A stretch of 64,000 nucleotides of DNA from UBA8524 sp964215915 (GTDB taxonomy: Bacteria; Bacteroidota; Bacteroidia; UBA8524): NCBI GenBank assembly GCA_964215915.1, contig CAXPEB010000062.1, positions 1 to 64,000 of the forward strand, in the 5' to 3' direction. Position numbers and translations under genes: made by a program. A model generated the notes under the pieces. It searched no databases and had not been told where the DNA came from. It saw only the letters and a list, made by a program, of their open reading frames with translations. Shown piece by piece: positions 43,501 through 51,561 of this stretch (positions within the stretch are counted from its first letter, which is position 1; the number at the start of each line of letters is the position of its first letter).

Positions 43501-45986
43501 GAGTCTACAGCAACAAAGCGCATCGTTACCGGCGACCGGGTAGAAACATAGTAGTCTTCCAACCGTATCCCGAAATAGGTTTTCTGGGTATAGATGGAAG
43601 TACTTTTCATGATATTTACAGGTCGTCCGCTTTCATCAAAAGCCGTACAGTACAGGTCGAGGCTAACCATGCCCGTTCCCTTGAAGCTATTATCCACGTA
43701 AAGGTCTTCCCGGATCATGCCGTCGCTTCCCGTTTTGCCTTCCCGCACCAATCCCGAGGGAGATTTTCGCTCATTACCATGGAAGGAGTATTCCGGGTAT
43801 TGCTTGCTGATATAGTTCCTCCTGTCGAATTGGTAAGTCAGTTCGTATTTCCGGTTAGCGGCCGGCGGACCGTACAGGTTCTGAACAAAAGCCGAGAAGT
43901 GCACGGTATCTCCCACATTGTAGCGGTCACGGTCCAGTTTGGGCTTGATCCGCAGCCTGTCGGGCATAAACTCTTCTACCTGAACGCTGTAAGTGTTTAG
44001 CAAAGCATCGTTGCCATTGTATACCTGGAAGCGGTAGTAACCGGTTTGAGCAAAATCGGGCAGGTCGAAATGCGTTTCCACCGCTCCTTGTTTGTTGGTT
44101 TTAGCCTTTTCCGATTTGAATTCTTTGCCGTTAGGCATGATTAGTTTCAGTTTCACCGGAATCTCATTCGGAGATTCCCAGGCTTCCGTACGTATGATGG
44201 TGTTGAGATCAATACGTTCTCCGGGACGATACAGGTTACGTGGTCCGTAGATATAGGCATCAAAACCGGTACTGCTTTTATAGCGCCCGCCAACATCAAA
44301 CCGGGAAGATTCCACCCGGGTATCGGAGAAAGGAGCGAAGTTGAAGTCATTGCCCGACCTCACGGTGACCATAGCCGGTTCGAATCCGCTTGCATTTTTT
44401 TCCAGGTCATCAAAGACCACGATGCCGTCGTTATCGGTTTTTGCCCGCATCATGATCTGGTTGTTCTTACTTACCAGGCTTACTTCCACGTCTCCCAGAG
44501 CCCTTGTGTCCAGGATGCTGTGTGCCATCACCATAACTTTGTTGTCCATCACCTTGGTGATAAGTCCCACATCCGACACGGAAACCAGCTTACTCGCGTT
44601 TACATAGCGCTCCTTTTTGGAGTTGACCTTCACATAATAAATGCCCCGGTATTCATTATTTCCACCGGGCAGATCAAGGTTCAGCAGGCGAACCCCGTTA
44701 ACCTTGGGAAGCCCTGAGGTATGGATGTCTTTTTCCAGGATCACCTGGCTGTAATGGCCTTCGTCGTCTTCGGAGTATGACCGCGACTGATACACATATT
44801 CTTCCAGCTCATAATCGTAATCCCAGTCGCCATAGGACTTGTGCCGCAGATAGGACAGGATATTGTTCTCAAAGATCTTATACACCGTCACATGCACTTC
44901 CTCCACATTTACGACATGGATACCGATATTCCGCTGCCCTTTGCTGCTTAGGTAAATGCCATCCTGGTGGGTGAAGGTAAGGCTGGGCTTGAGTTCCCCG
45001 AAACTGAGTTTTTTGATGTAGTTCTCTTCCAGCTTGCCACCCAGTTCCCCTTCGAGTTTGGTGTTGAGGGTAAGGGTATAGACCTGGGTGAGGTCAAAAG
45101 GTCCCTCAATACTGAAACCGTTGTCCAGGGTCCGGGTAGTGGTCGCCACCTGCGGAGAAATCCCAAAGCAGGCTGAGAGGTCGGTGTTTATCAGGGATTG
45201 CGAAGTTTCCACCAGGATAGTACCGGTTCCGTTTTCGTAGGTGGCAGTAATATCCTGAATATCCAGTCGCAGGCGGGAGGGGAGAACCTGACTCACTTCC
45301 TGAACCTGCTTGCTTGTTTTTTCCATACCGGCGATGGGAAGACCTTCTTTGACTTTTGCCCGAAGCAGGACATCCTCCTTGCCTTTGTCACCCGGGTTGG
45401 CCATCACCGTAATGTCGCGGGATGCTCCGCTTCCGCTAACTTCCCAATCAACCCGGGTATCATCGGCATACAATTCCAGGAAGGGCTGCAGTGATCCCGG
45501 ATCAACGGGGTAATTGAATAGGAGTTTGACCCCGATTTTTACCTGATTGGAAGCCTTGTCACGGGTCCAGTAGGCAGAAAGGCTCTCCGGTTTGAGGTAA
45601 GGGGTATGGAAAGTATAACCCTCTTTCAGTTCTTTGGCCAGGTAGAGTTTTTTCTCGCTCGCAAAATCGAGTACGGCGTCATTGATACGGATGGTATATT
45701 CCGTACTGGGATCGAAACCCTTATTGGGTGAAAAGACCAGCACCTGTTTGCTTTCCCATTTGAATCGACCCTGAACTTCGGGCTCTATGCGGGCATAGTC
45801 CACGGAATCCCATCTCCCGATCCGTTCTTCCGGAACCAGGTCGTGGCTGAAGGTGAAACTCAGGTTTTGCTGCACCTGGACTTCATCTCCGAAATTCCGG
45901 GAATTCAGGGCAACTTCATTTTCAGGCCGACGGCTGCAGGAGCTGAGCAGGAGACCGACGGTAAGCAACAGGATCAGTTTTTTCAT
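40551..45986 (-). CDS. Bacterial alpha-2-macroglobulin family lipoprotein
   Basis: 1811 aa from the ATG at 45986; a TTG two codons earlier is less likely. Lipoprotein signal MKKLILLLTVGLLLSSC with Cys17 lipidated. The long N-terminal half is built of MG (macroglobulin) beta-domains such as FDAYIYGPRNLYRPGERIDLNTIIRTEAWESPNEIPVKLKLIMPNG. The thioester-containing domain has GCVEQ with Cys1349 and Gln1352, so the thioester is probably formed. The C-terminal receptor-like domain is present. These proteins trap extracellular proteases that enter the periplasm. In other bacteria the gene is often beside pbpC; here its partner is a LAS peptidase. Confidence 0.92.
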   Translation of the reverse strand: MKKLILLLTVGLLLSSCSRRPENEVALNSRNFGDEVQVQQNLSFTFSHDLVPEERIGRWDSVDYARIEPEVQGRFKWESKQVLVFSPNKGFDPSTEYTIRINDAVLDFASEKKLYLAKELKEGYTFHTPYLKPESLSAYWTRDKASNQVKIGVKLLFNYPVDPGSLQPFLELYADDTRVDWEVSGSGASRDITVMANPGDKGKEDVLLRAKVKEGLPIAGMEKTSKQVQEVSQVLPSRLRLDIQDITATYENGTGTILVETSQSLINTDLSACFGISPQVATTTRTLDNGFSIEGPFDLTQVYTLTLNTKLEGELGGKLEENYIKKLSFGELKPSLTFTHQDGIYLSSKGQRNIGIHVVNVEEVHVTVYKIFENNILSYLRHKSYGDWDYDYELEEYVYQSRSYSEDDEGHYSQVILEKDIHTSGLPKVNGVRLLNLDLPGGNNEYRGIYYVKVNSKKERYVNASKLVSVSDVGLITKVMDNKVMVMAHSILDTRALGDVEVSLVSKNNQIMMRAKTDNDGIVVFDDLEKNASGFEPAMVTVRSGNDFNFAPFSDTRVESSRFDVGGRYKSSTGFDAYIYGPRNLYRPGERIDLNTIIRTEAWESPNEIPVKLKLIMPNGKEFKSEKAKTNKQGAVETHFDLPDFAQTGYYRFQVYNGNDALLNTYSVQVEEFMPDRLRIKPKLDRDRYNVGDTVHFSAFVQNLYGPPAANRKYELTYQFDRRNYISKQYPEYSFHGNERKSPSGLVREGKTGSDGMIREDLYVDNSFKGTGMVSLDLYCTAFDESGRPVNIMKSTSIYTQKTYFGIRLEDYYVSTRSPVTMRFVAVDSRDKFSRGAKAELELIRLEWQNVIESGGSHYRYRSVKVEKTVLKKNITFGSSPYELAYTPLVSGEYEVRIKEPGSNGYAYYRFYAYGWGNTQSGSFKVDSEGQIEMETDKDHYEVGDQVKVLLKTPFSGKVLVSIERDDVFEYKVIETDKKSAEFTFTLKDEHAPNVYVAATLFRPMDGTGMPLTVAHGYVPVMAEKKSSRLPLEIMAVDKSRSKTKQKITIKSKPSSDIEVTFAAVDEGILQLRNFDSPDPHAFFYRKRALEVTSYDIYEYLLPELSSKKSTGGGAGAFKEGGQKRANPLANKRVKLVSKWSGILRTNSRGEATYELDIPQFNGELRLMAVAWKDGAFGSASKSMTVADPLVVNTGLPRFLSPNDEVSLPVNVANTTGKSANTRIRIKTSGPLEVNGSSGGELTVAANEEGVSTFTLKAKPDIGAGKITVEVSGLGETFTEELDITVRPAAPLTFNHYSGMLEAGNHPITLGQFNDMIPQSRSVHVLVSRSPLTQFTKELKKLLGYPHGCVEQTTSKAFPQLYLAQFIKEHVHYLSDEDELNPEFNVRAAITKLSSMQQYNGAMSYWPGSYNESYWGTVFATHFLLEAKKAGYEVNQNVLDKALSYLSYKNREKYSEPEWYMHNGMWTTRRIVNRAQVYGLYVLALAGKADKPLMNHYKANASLLASDSRYLLGAAFAMIGDRKSFEQLAPIGFPNETLRAELGGNFASNVRNMAISLHTLIEVDPDNKQIPDLTRMLSEQFKLRRYHNTQELVFTLLSLGKLYRSNAGSNSSAIVKAGNKIIGRFDGSKDLKILRDDIEDGHLSIEVNGSGKLYYYAEVSGIPANGEVDERDNYLRVRRSFYDRFGNPITNNRFTQNQLVVVKISVSSIMGTSIENVAVTDMLPAGFEVENPRLNDLPGMDWIRDKSSPDYYDFRDDRVNLYMEAFSSQRNYYYMVRAVSKGRYRLGPVAGDAMYNGEYHSYHGSGWITIE

Positions 45987-46126
45987 GAACAAATCGGATT
46001 GGTTTTTCTTGACCCCTGTAAGTTAGGGATTTGTATAAAAGGGCAACGTGTTCCGGTCAGGAAATCTGATGTTTGGGGCTGATTTTTTATCTGCGGCCGC
46101 TTCCGGCCGATTTTGGCGAAAAAAGA

Positions 46127-46134
46127 TAACTTTG
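46127..46134 (+). promoter_or_regulatory. -7 element of guaA
   Basis: TAACTTTG, a perfect TAnnTTTG match, ends 14 nt before the guaA ATG at 46149. It overlaps the extended in-frame reading from 46113, arguing for the later start. Confidence 0.5.
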
Positions 46135-46148
46135 CCGCTTCTTCCCGT

Positions 46149-47675
46149 ATGACAGAAAAAATCATCATCCTAGACTGTGGCTCTCAGTATACCCAGTTGA
46201 TCGCACGCAGGGTCCGTGAACTGAATGTGTATTCGGAAATCCATCCGTATAACCATATTCCGGAGCTGGATGACAGCGTGAAAGGAGTGATCCTTTCCGG
46301 GTCTCCCTATTCCGTCCGCGACCACCATGCCCCGCAGATCGACCTTAGCGGTATCCGCAAAAAATACCCGCTCCTGGCAGTATGTTACGGAGCTCAGTAC
46401 CTGGCCCAGACAGGTGGAGGGGAAGTAGAAGCCAGCCGGCACCGTGAATATGGCCGGGCGGCGCTTAGCTCCACCGGTAAATCCGAATTGTTCAGCGGAA
46501 TGAAAACGGCATCGGTGGTATGGATGTCGCACGGGGATACCATTACCCGCTTACCGGATGATTTTGAAGTGATTGCTTCCACAGAATCGGTGGCTAATGC
46601 GGCCTTCCGGATCAAAGACGAACTCACCTACGGTATCCAATTCCATCCGGAAGTAACCCACAGCGAAGAAGGCAGCCTTCTCCTGAAAAATTTTGTTCAC
46701 GGTATCTGCGGTTGTAAAGACGAGTGGACTCCCGAACATTTTATTGAGAGCACGGTAAGCGATATCCGCAAACAGGTAGGCGATGACAAGGTAGTACTCG
46801 GTTTGAGCGGAGGTGTGGATTCATCTGTGGCCGCCGTACTGATCGAAGAAGCAATAGGCGATCGCCTTCAGTGTATCTTTATCGATAACGGATTACTGCG
46901 CAAGGATGAGTTCGACAGCGTGCTGGCCAGTTACGCGAATATGGGACTTAATGTCAAAGGAGTTCGGGCCGGAAACTTGTTTCTGGAAGCCCTGGCCGGC
47001 GTGACTGACCCGGAAGCCAAACGTAAAGCGATTGGTAAGGTCTTTATCGATGTTTTTGAAGAAGAAGCAAATGCCATAGAAGGGGCCCGTTGGCTGGCTC
47101 AGGGAACCATATACCCGGACGTAATTGAGTCGGTGAGTGTAAAAGGTCCCAGTGCCACCATTAAATCGCACCACAATGTAGGTGGCTTGCCGGAAAAAAT
47201 GAACCTGAAAGTGCTGGAACCGCTGCGCCTTTTGTTTAAGGACGAGGTGAGGCGGGTAGGACGGGCACTTGAGATTGATAGCGCCATCCTGGACCGTCAT
47301 CCGTTCCCCGGACCGGGTCTTGCCATCCGTGTTCTGGGAGAGGTGACTGCAGAAAAGGTGCGTATCACACAGGAAGCCGATGCACTCTTTATCAATGGCC
47401 TTAAAGATCATGGTCTCTACGATAAAGTATGGCAGGCAGGAGCCATCTTCCTCCCGGTAAATTCGGTTGGGGTGATGGGCGATGAGCGGACTTATGAAAA
47501 TGTGATCTGTTTACGGGCGGTAACGAGCGTAGACGGAATGACGGCCGACTGGGGGCATTTGCCTCATGAGTTTCTGGCCCGGATATCGAATCAAATCATC
47601 AATCAGGTAAAAGGAATTAACCGGGTAGTCTATGACATCAGCTCAAAACCACCTGCAACGATCGAATGGGAATAA
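46149..47675 (+). CDS. guaA: GMP synthase (glutamine-hydrolysing)
   Basis: 508 aa from the ATG at 46149; an in-frame TTG start at 46113 is rejected as MTEKIIILDCGSQYTQLIARRVRELNVYSEI is the family start. The glutamine amidotransferase domain has LAVCYGAQY with the nucleophile Cys79 and a His-Glu pair in GIQFHPEVTH. The PP-loop LGLSGGVDSSVAAVL binds ATP, and the C-terminal dimerisation domain ends in PPATIEWE. It makes GMP from XMP. The lipoprotein gene downstream begins 44 nt inside guaA in another frame. Confidence 0.97.
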   Translation: MTEKIIILDCGSQYTQLIARRVRELNVYSEIHPYNHIPELDDSVKGVILSGSPYSVRDHHAPQIDLSGIRKKYPLLAVCYGAQYLAQTGGGEVEASRHREYGRAALSSTGKSELFSGMKTASVVWMSHGDTITRLPDDFEVIASTESVANAAFRIKDELTYGIQFHPEVTHSEEGSLLLKNFVHGICGCKDEWTPEHFIESTVSDIRKQVGDDKVVLGLSGGVDSSVAAVLIEEAIGDRLQCIFIDNGLLRKDEFDSVLASYANMGLNVKGVRAGNLFLEALAGVTDPEAKRKAIGKVFIDVFEEEANAIEGARWLAQGTIYPDVIESVSVKGPSATIKSHHNVGGLPEKMNLKVLEPLRLLFKDEVRRVGRALEIDSAILDRHPFPGPGLAIRVLGEVTAEKVRITQEADALFINGLKDHGLYDKVWQAGAIFLPVNSVGVMGDERTYENVICLRAVTSVDGMTADWGHLPHEFLARISNQIINQVKGINRVVYDISSKPPATIEWE

Positions 47676-48915
47676 GCTCTGGGGCGTCCTGTTCCTGGTG
47701 CTGATGGCCGGCATGGCCTGCAGTGCTTCCCGGACAGGCACCGTTCTGGATAACCGGCAACCGACCGGAGATACGGAACAAACGGAGGAGGAAATTCCCG
47801 ACAAACTCAAGCAGGAGGAAGAAATAAAGGAACAGAAAGAGGCAGCTATGCCGGAGTTCGACCGCGATTTCCATGTGGTGCTGTTTCTTCCGTTTTCTCT
47901 TCATAAAGAAATACTTCCCGGAAGCAAAGATTATAAGGTACTGGAGGGCGTAAGCGACTATTACCAGGGAATATTGCTGGCCTTGCAGCAACTCAAACAA
48001 GAGGGCATACAGGTAACGCTTCATGTGCACGATACCCGAAAGGATTCTGCCTATACAGTGAAGCTTGCCCGAAGCCTGGATCTAAGCGAAACCGATTTGG
48101 TTATCGGTCCGCTGGACCGGAAAATATTCGAAGCAGTGGCAACGATTTGTGCCGAACAGGAGATCCCGGTAGTTTCTCCGTTCACACTGCCCAACTCTTC
48201 CGTTACCGCCAATGCATTCGCTTTTTATTGCGGCCCGCCCCTGGAAGCCTATGGAATGAAGGTGGCGCGTTACCTGCTGGCACAACGGCCGAAAGGAAGC
48301 ATTCTCCATCTTAGCGACGGTTCGGCTACCGAAAAAGCATTTATGCGAGGTTTCCAGTCGGTTTCCGGCGCTGAAAAGCTCACCCTGATCCGGAAAAAGA
48401 TAGAAGGCAATACGGATTACAGTTTTCTTCTGAATAAGAAGGATTCCGTTTTGAATTACGTATTGATTCCCAGTGATAACGAATACCAGTCGAATATGGC
48501 CCTGCGCTCTTTCAAGAAGGCGGAGGAGGATGAGGTCCCTGTTCGGGTTTTCGGTATGGATTCCTGGCTGAACTTCCGTGATCCGGAAATGGACCACTGG
48601 GAAAAGCTTAATACTACACTGGTAACAGCCTTTTTCAGTGACGATAGCGACAGCAGCTACCAGCGTTTCTATCATGCCTTTCGTGCCGAACATACTATCC
48701 CTCCGGGAGAATATGCTTTGAGGGGATATGATCAGATGCTCTTTTTTGGCAATGCCATGATGGCTTTTGGAAAGTACTTCCCCGGCTATATAACGGGAAC
48801 AGCTTTCCGGGGAATAGGAGTCGATTACTACTGGACCCGCGGTTCAAAGGTGGTGGAGAACAGGGCGTTGCGCTTTATTGAATTTGACGAATACCGCTTC
48901 CACATAGTCCCATGA
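47632..48915 (+). CDS. PBP1-type periplasmic-binding-fold lipoprotein
   Basis: 427 aa. Lipoprotein signal MTSAQNHLQRSNGNKLWGVLFLVLMAGMAC, Cys30 lipidated, then an acidic linker EEEIPDKLKQEEEIKEQKE. The rest resembles the type 1 periplasmic-binding fold (Leu/Ile/Val-binding or LysM-associated PBP1): HVVLFLPFSLH, YYQGILLALQQLKQEGIQVTLHVHDT, LVIGPLDRKIFEAVATICAEQEIPVVSPF. No LysM domain is present. It starts 44 nt before the guaA stop, and no later in-frame start keeps the signal peptide, so the overlap appears real. Ligand unknown; it is probably attached to the envelope. The stop overlaps the next gene by 4 nt. Confidence 0.75.
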   Translation: MTSAQNHLQRSNGNKLWGVLFLVLMAGMACSASRTGTVLDNRQPTGDTEQTEEEIPDKLKQEEEIKEQKEAAMPEFDRDFHVVLFLPFSLHKEILPGSKDYKVLEGVSDYYQGILLALQQLKQEGIQVTLHVHDTRKDSAYTVKLARSLDLSETDLVIGPLDRKIFEAVATICAEQEIPVVSPFTLPNSSVTANAFAFYCGPPLEAYGMKVARYLLAQRPKGSILHLSDGSATEKAFMRGFQSVSGAEKLTLIRKKIEGNTDYSFLLNKKDSVLNYVLIPSDNEYQSNMALRSFKKAEEDEVPVRVFGMDSWLNFRDPEMDHWEKLNTTLVTAFFSDDSDSSYQRFYHAFRAEHTIPPGEYALRGYDQMLFFGNAMMAFGKYFPGYITGTAFRGIGVDYYWTRGSKVVENRALRFIEFDEYRFHIVP

Positions 48916-50081
48916 GCCGGCTGTTTCGCCGTATGGAGCAGGTGCAGGAGCTGCTGGAGGGATGGACGGATCGTCAACCTTTTCCTCTGTATTTTAAACA
49001 ATGTTCCCGCCGTCACCGGGAATGGGGGAGTCGCGACCGAAAAGAAATCCTGGATCTTGCCTATACGTTATTCCGTTGCGGACATTGCCTGCCTGCGGAT
49101 TTGGATATACCCCGAAAGCTTAGCCTCGCCATATTCCTGTTTTCCCCTGATCTCCGCAACTGGCCGGAGGAATTGCTGGAAAATAACCGGCTTCCCGGAG
49201 AACTGTTTCCGCGGAATACCAGCGTAACCGGGCGTTTGAAACAGCTAAAAGAATGGCAACCCGGCATCACCACCGTTTACCCTGCCCCTAGTCGCATATC
49301 GGAAGCCCTGGATACGGAACGCCTTACCAATCAGCTGGCACAGGAAAGTGCACTGTTTTTTCGGGTTCGTAAAACGTTTACCGGTAAAGTGGAAACACTT
49401 CTGCATGATGCCGGTGTCACCTATTCGCGAGAAGGTTCCTGTATCCGTCTTCCCCTGGGTACCGATCTTTCACGTATTCTGGGAAAAGAGATGGATCAAT
49501 ACGGAACCGTACAGGATGCAGCTTCTCAGGAAGTTGTGAGGGGCCTGGAATGGACGGGGAAACGGGTTTGGGATACCTGTTCGGCTTCCGGAGGAAAAGC
49601 CCTGCAGCTAATGGAGGAATATCCAGGCATTCGGCTTACCTGTTCGGACATTCGTCCATCCATACTTAAAAACCTTGAGTTGCGCTTCAAAGAAAGTCGT
49701 CTACCTCTTCCCGAGATTCAGGTGGTTGACCTTGACAAGCCCGGAGCGTTTCCGCCAAATTCTTTTGATGCCCTGCTCTGCGATGTCCCCTGCAGTGGCA
49801 GCGGCACATTCAGGAGGAACCCGGACGCCATGTACCGTTTCTCCGAAAAAGAACTTGCGGATTATTCCGCCCTTCAGCGTGCCATTGTAAGCAATGCCTT
49901 ACCGGCTCTCAGGGAGGGAGGGGAATTGCTGTATGCTACTTGTTCGGTTTATAGGGATGAAAACGAAGAGCAGGTGGCTTACCTGGAAGCCCGGGGAATG
50001 CAATTGATAGCGTCTTCTTACCTGGATAAAAGCGAGGAGGGAGGCGATATCTTATTCCGAGCCTTATTCAAAAAGCCCTGA
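48912..50081 (+). CDS. RsmB/NOP-type rRNA (cytosine-C5) methyltransferase
   Basis: 389 aa. The N-terminal NusB-like part (residues 1-130) is followed by the methyltransferase domain with VWDTCSASGGKALQLMEEYPGIRLTCSDIRPSI for SAM binding, the catalytic motif DVPCSGSGTFRRNPD and the second catalytic cysteine in YATCSVYRDENEEQV. The latter two are the hallmarks of the RsmB/Nop2 family. It methylates C5 of a cytosine in rRNA. Starts in the ATGA overlap with the lipoprotein gene and ends 18 nt into the convergent RNase HI gene. Confidence 0.9.
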   Translation: MSRLFRRMEQVQELLEGWTDRQPFPLYFKQCSRRHREWGSRDRKEILDLAYTLFRCGHCLPADLDIPRKLSLAIFLFSPDLRNWPEELLENNRLPGELFPRNTSVTGRLKQLKEWQPGITTVYPAPSRISEALDTERLTNQLAQESALFFRVRKTFTGKVETLLHDAGVTYSREGSCIRLPLGTDLSRILGKEMDQYGTVQDAASQEVVRGLEWTGKRVWDTCSASGGKALQLMEEYPGIRLTCSDIRPSILKNLELRFKESRLPLPEIQVVDLDKPGAFPPNSFDALLCDVPCSGSGTFRRNPDAMYRFSEKELADYSALQRAIVSNALPALREGGELLYATCSVYRDENEEQVAYLEARGMQLIASSYLDKSEEGGDILFRALFKKP

Positions 50082-50549
50082 TTCCTTCTGCTTTTCTTCC
50101 TTCTCAAAAACTTCGTCAACTTTGAGCGGTCCGTTATCGGCAGCCTGGGTGGCAAGGAAATCACAACGTTCGTTAAGCGGGTGACCGGCATGGCCTTTCA
50201 CCCAGTGCATATGGGGTTTGTATTTGGCCAGGTATGGAATCAGCAGACGCCAGAGGTCGCTGTTTTTCTTTCCTTTGAATCCGGTTCTTACCCAACCCTG
50301 TAGCCAGTTTTTGGTGATGGCATCGTGCACGTATTTGCTGTCGGTATAGATATGAATGGGGAGGTCATTGCGTTTCAGGCACTGAAGCCCGCGGATCACG
50401 GCCAGCAGTTCCATTCGGTTATTGGTGGTGCGGCGGAAGCCTTCAGCCAGTTCCTTGCGGTGCGGACCGGCCAGTAATACTACCCCGTATCCTCCGGGAC
50501 CGGGATTTCCCCGGGCGGCACCGTCAGTATAGATCAGAATTTTGTCCAA
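50064..50549 (-). CDS. rnhA: Ribonuclease HI
   Basis: 161 aa from the TTG at 50549, which places the protein in the normal length range. A longer in-frame reading to 50666 would overlap the upstream glycosyltransferase by 89 nt. The four active-site acids are in YTDGAARGNPGPGG (Asp), TNNRMELLAVI (Glu), YTDSKYVHDAI (Asp) and HPLNERCDFLA (Asp), and the loop VKGHAGH is present. It removes RNA from RNA-DNA hybrids. It is the last gene of a kinase-glycosyltransferase-rnhA run, probably by chance adjacency. Confidence 0.92.
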   Translation of the reverse strand: MDKILIYTDGAARGNPGPGGYGVVLLAGPHRKELAEGFRRTTNNRMELLAVIRGLQCLKRNDLPIHIYTDSKYVHDAITKNWLQGWVRTGFKGKKNSDLWRLLIPYLAKYKPHMHWVKGHAGHPLNERCDFLATQAADNGPLKVDEVFEKEEKQKESGLFE

Positions 50550-50577
50550 GCCTCCAAGTATACGGTTTTTGGCAGGA

Positions 50578-51561
50578 TCAGGCGCAGGAAAAGAAGTCAA
50601 TTCCCGGCCTGAACCCCTTTTGCCTGAAGAAATCCCTGACTTTCTCTCTGCTCCCGCCTTGTGCAATCAGGCTTAGTACCACCCAGTTGCCTGGTCCGGG
50701 AGTGTCTTCCGGCCTGAGGTAAGGGAAAGGATAAGGTTTTTTAGGGAGTATGTCGGTCCAGGCATCTGCCTGCAATCCCTCGTTTTGCAACAGGTTCGAT
50801 AAACGGTGACAGGTATCGCTGCTTCCACAAAGTAGCACCTTATGTTTCCGGAGATGAGGTTTCAGGAAGCGGGCCTTTACCGCGGCAAATGCTTCTTCCG
50901 AATAATTGGGGTGATTTCTGCTGAGCCTTTCGGGAGGGTCGTGCCAGTCGAGCAAAACTTCAGGAACTTTAGCGATCTTAATTCCGTTTTCCATCCAGCG
51001 AAGAAGCAGCTCGTAGTCTTCCGGTACGGCTTCCGTGGCGTAGGGGCCAAACTTTCGGATCAGGCTGCTTCTGAAGCAAAGGCTGGGATGTGCAAGAGGA
51101 GATTCACGGAATCTTTCTTCAAAGTGGGCCTGCTCCTCCACCAGTGCGTTTTGCCAGTCTACATAGGCAGAATAACCCTTGGCATTCTGATCGGAAACAA
51201 AGCGGGTGCGGCAACCTGTCGCACCGAGATCGCTTCTTTTTTCCAGCAGGCGGATTTGTTTTTCAAACCGGGTCGGATAGGCATAATCATCCGCATCCAT
51301 ACGTCCGATAAATCGGCCCCGGGCGGCCAGTAACCCGGTGTTAAGCGCAAAAGATATCCCTTTGCGTGCTTCGGAAAGCGGACGTATTTTCGGGTCGGTA
51401 TGACGCAGGGTCACCTCTTCGGGAAAGGGTCTGTTATCGTTATGAATAAGGAGCAATTCAAAATCGCGGTAGCTTTGATCAAGTATGCTGAGAATGGCCC
51501 TGTCCAGGGTTTCATCATTTTTCAGAAAGGGGAGGAGGATACTAAGCTTCGGCATGGACAC
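50578..51561 (-). CDS. Family 2 glycosyltransferase with extra C-terminal domain
   Basis: 327 aa. The GT-A fold N-terminal domain (residues 1-220) begins PKLSILLPFLKNDETLDRAILSILDQSYRDFELLLI and has the DxD motif in GRFIGRMDADDYAYP, plus PLAHPSLCFRSSLI and a catalytic ED in AVPEDYELLLRW. The last 90 residues start HKVLLCGSSDTCHRLSNLLQNEGLQADAW, which looks like a small Rossmann-like domain, sometimes fused to such enzymes. Acceptor and sugar are unknown. The start overlaps the end of the histidine kinase gene by 20 nt; a second ATG two codons later (51555) is also possible. Confidence 0.85.
   Translation of the reverse strand: MSMPKLSILLPFLKNDETLDRAILSILDQSYRDFELLLIHNDNRPFPEEVTLRHTDPKIRPLSEARKGISFALNTGLLAARGRFIGRMDADDYAYPTRFEKQIRLLEKRSDLGATGCRTRFVSDQNAKGYSAYVDWQNALVEEQAHFEERFRESPLAHPSLCFRSSLIRKFGPYATEAVPEDYELLLRWMENGIKIAKVPEVLLDWHDPPERLSRNHPNYSEEAFAAVKARFLKPHLRKHKVLLCGSSDTCHRLSNLLQNEGLQADAWTDILPKKPYPFPYLRPEDTPGPGNWVVLSLIAQGGSREKVRDFFRQKGFRPGIDFFSCA

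Noticed and set aside
45990..45992. TTG start for the alpha-2-macroglobulin gene
   Set aside because: The ATG two codons later begins a standard lipoprotein signal.
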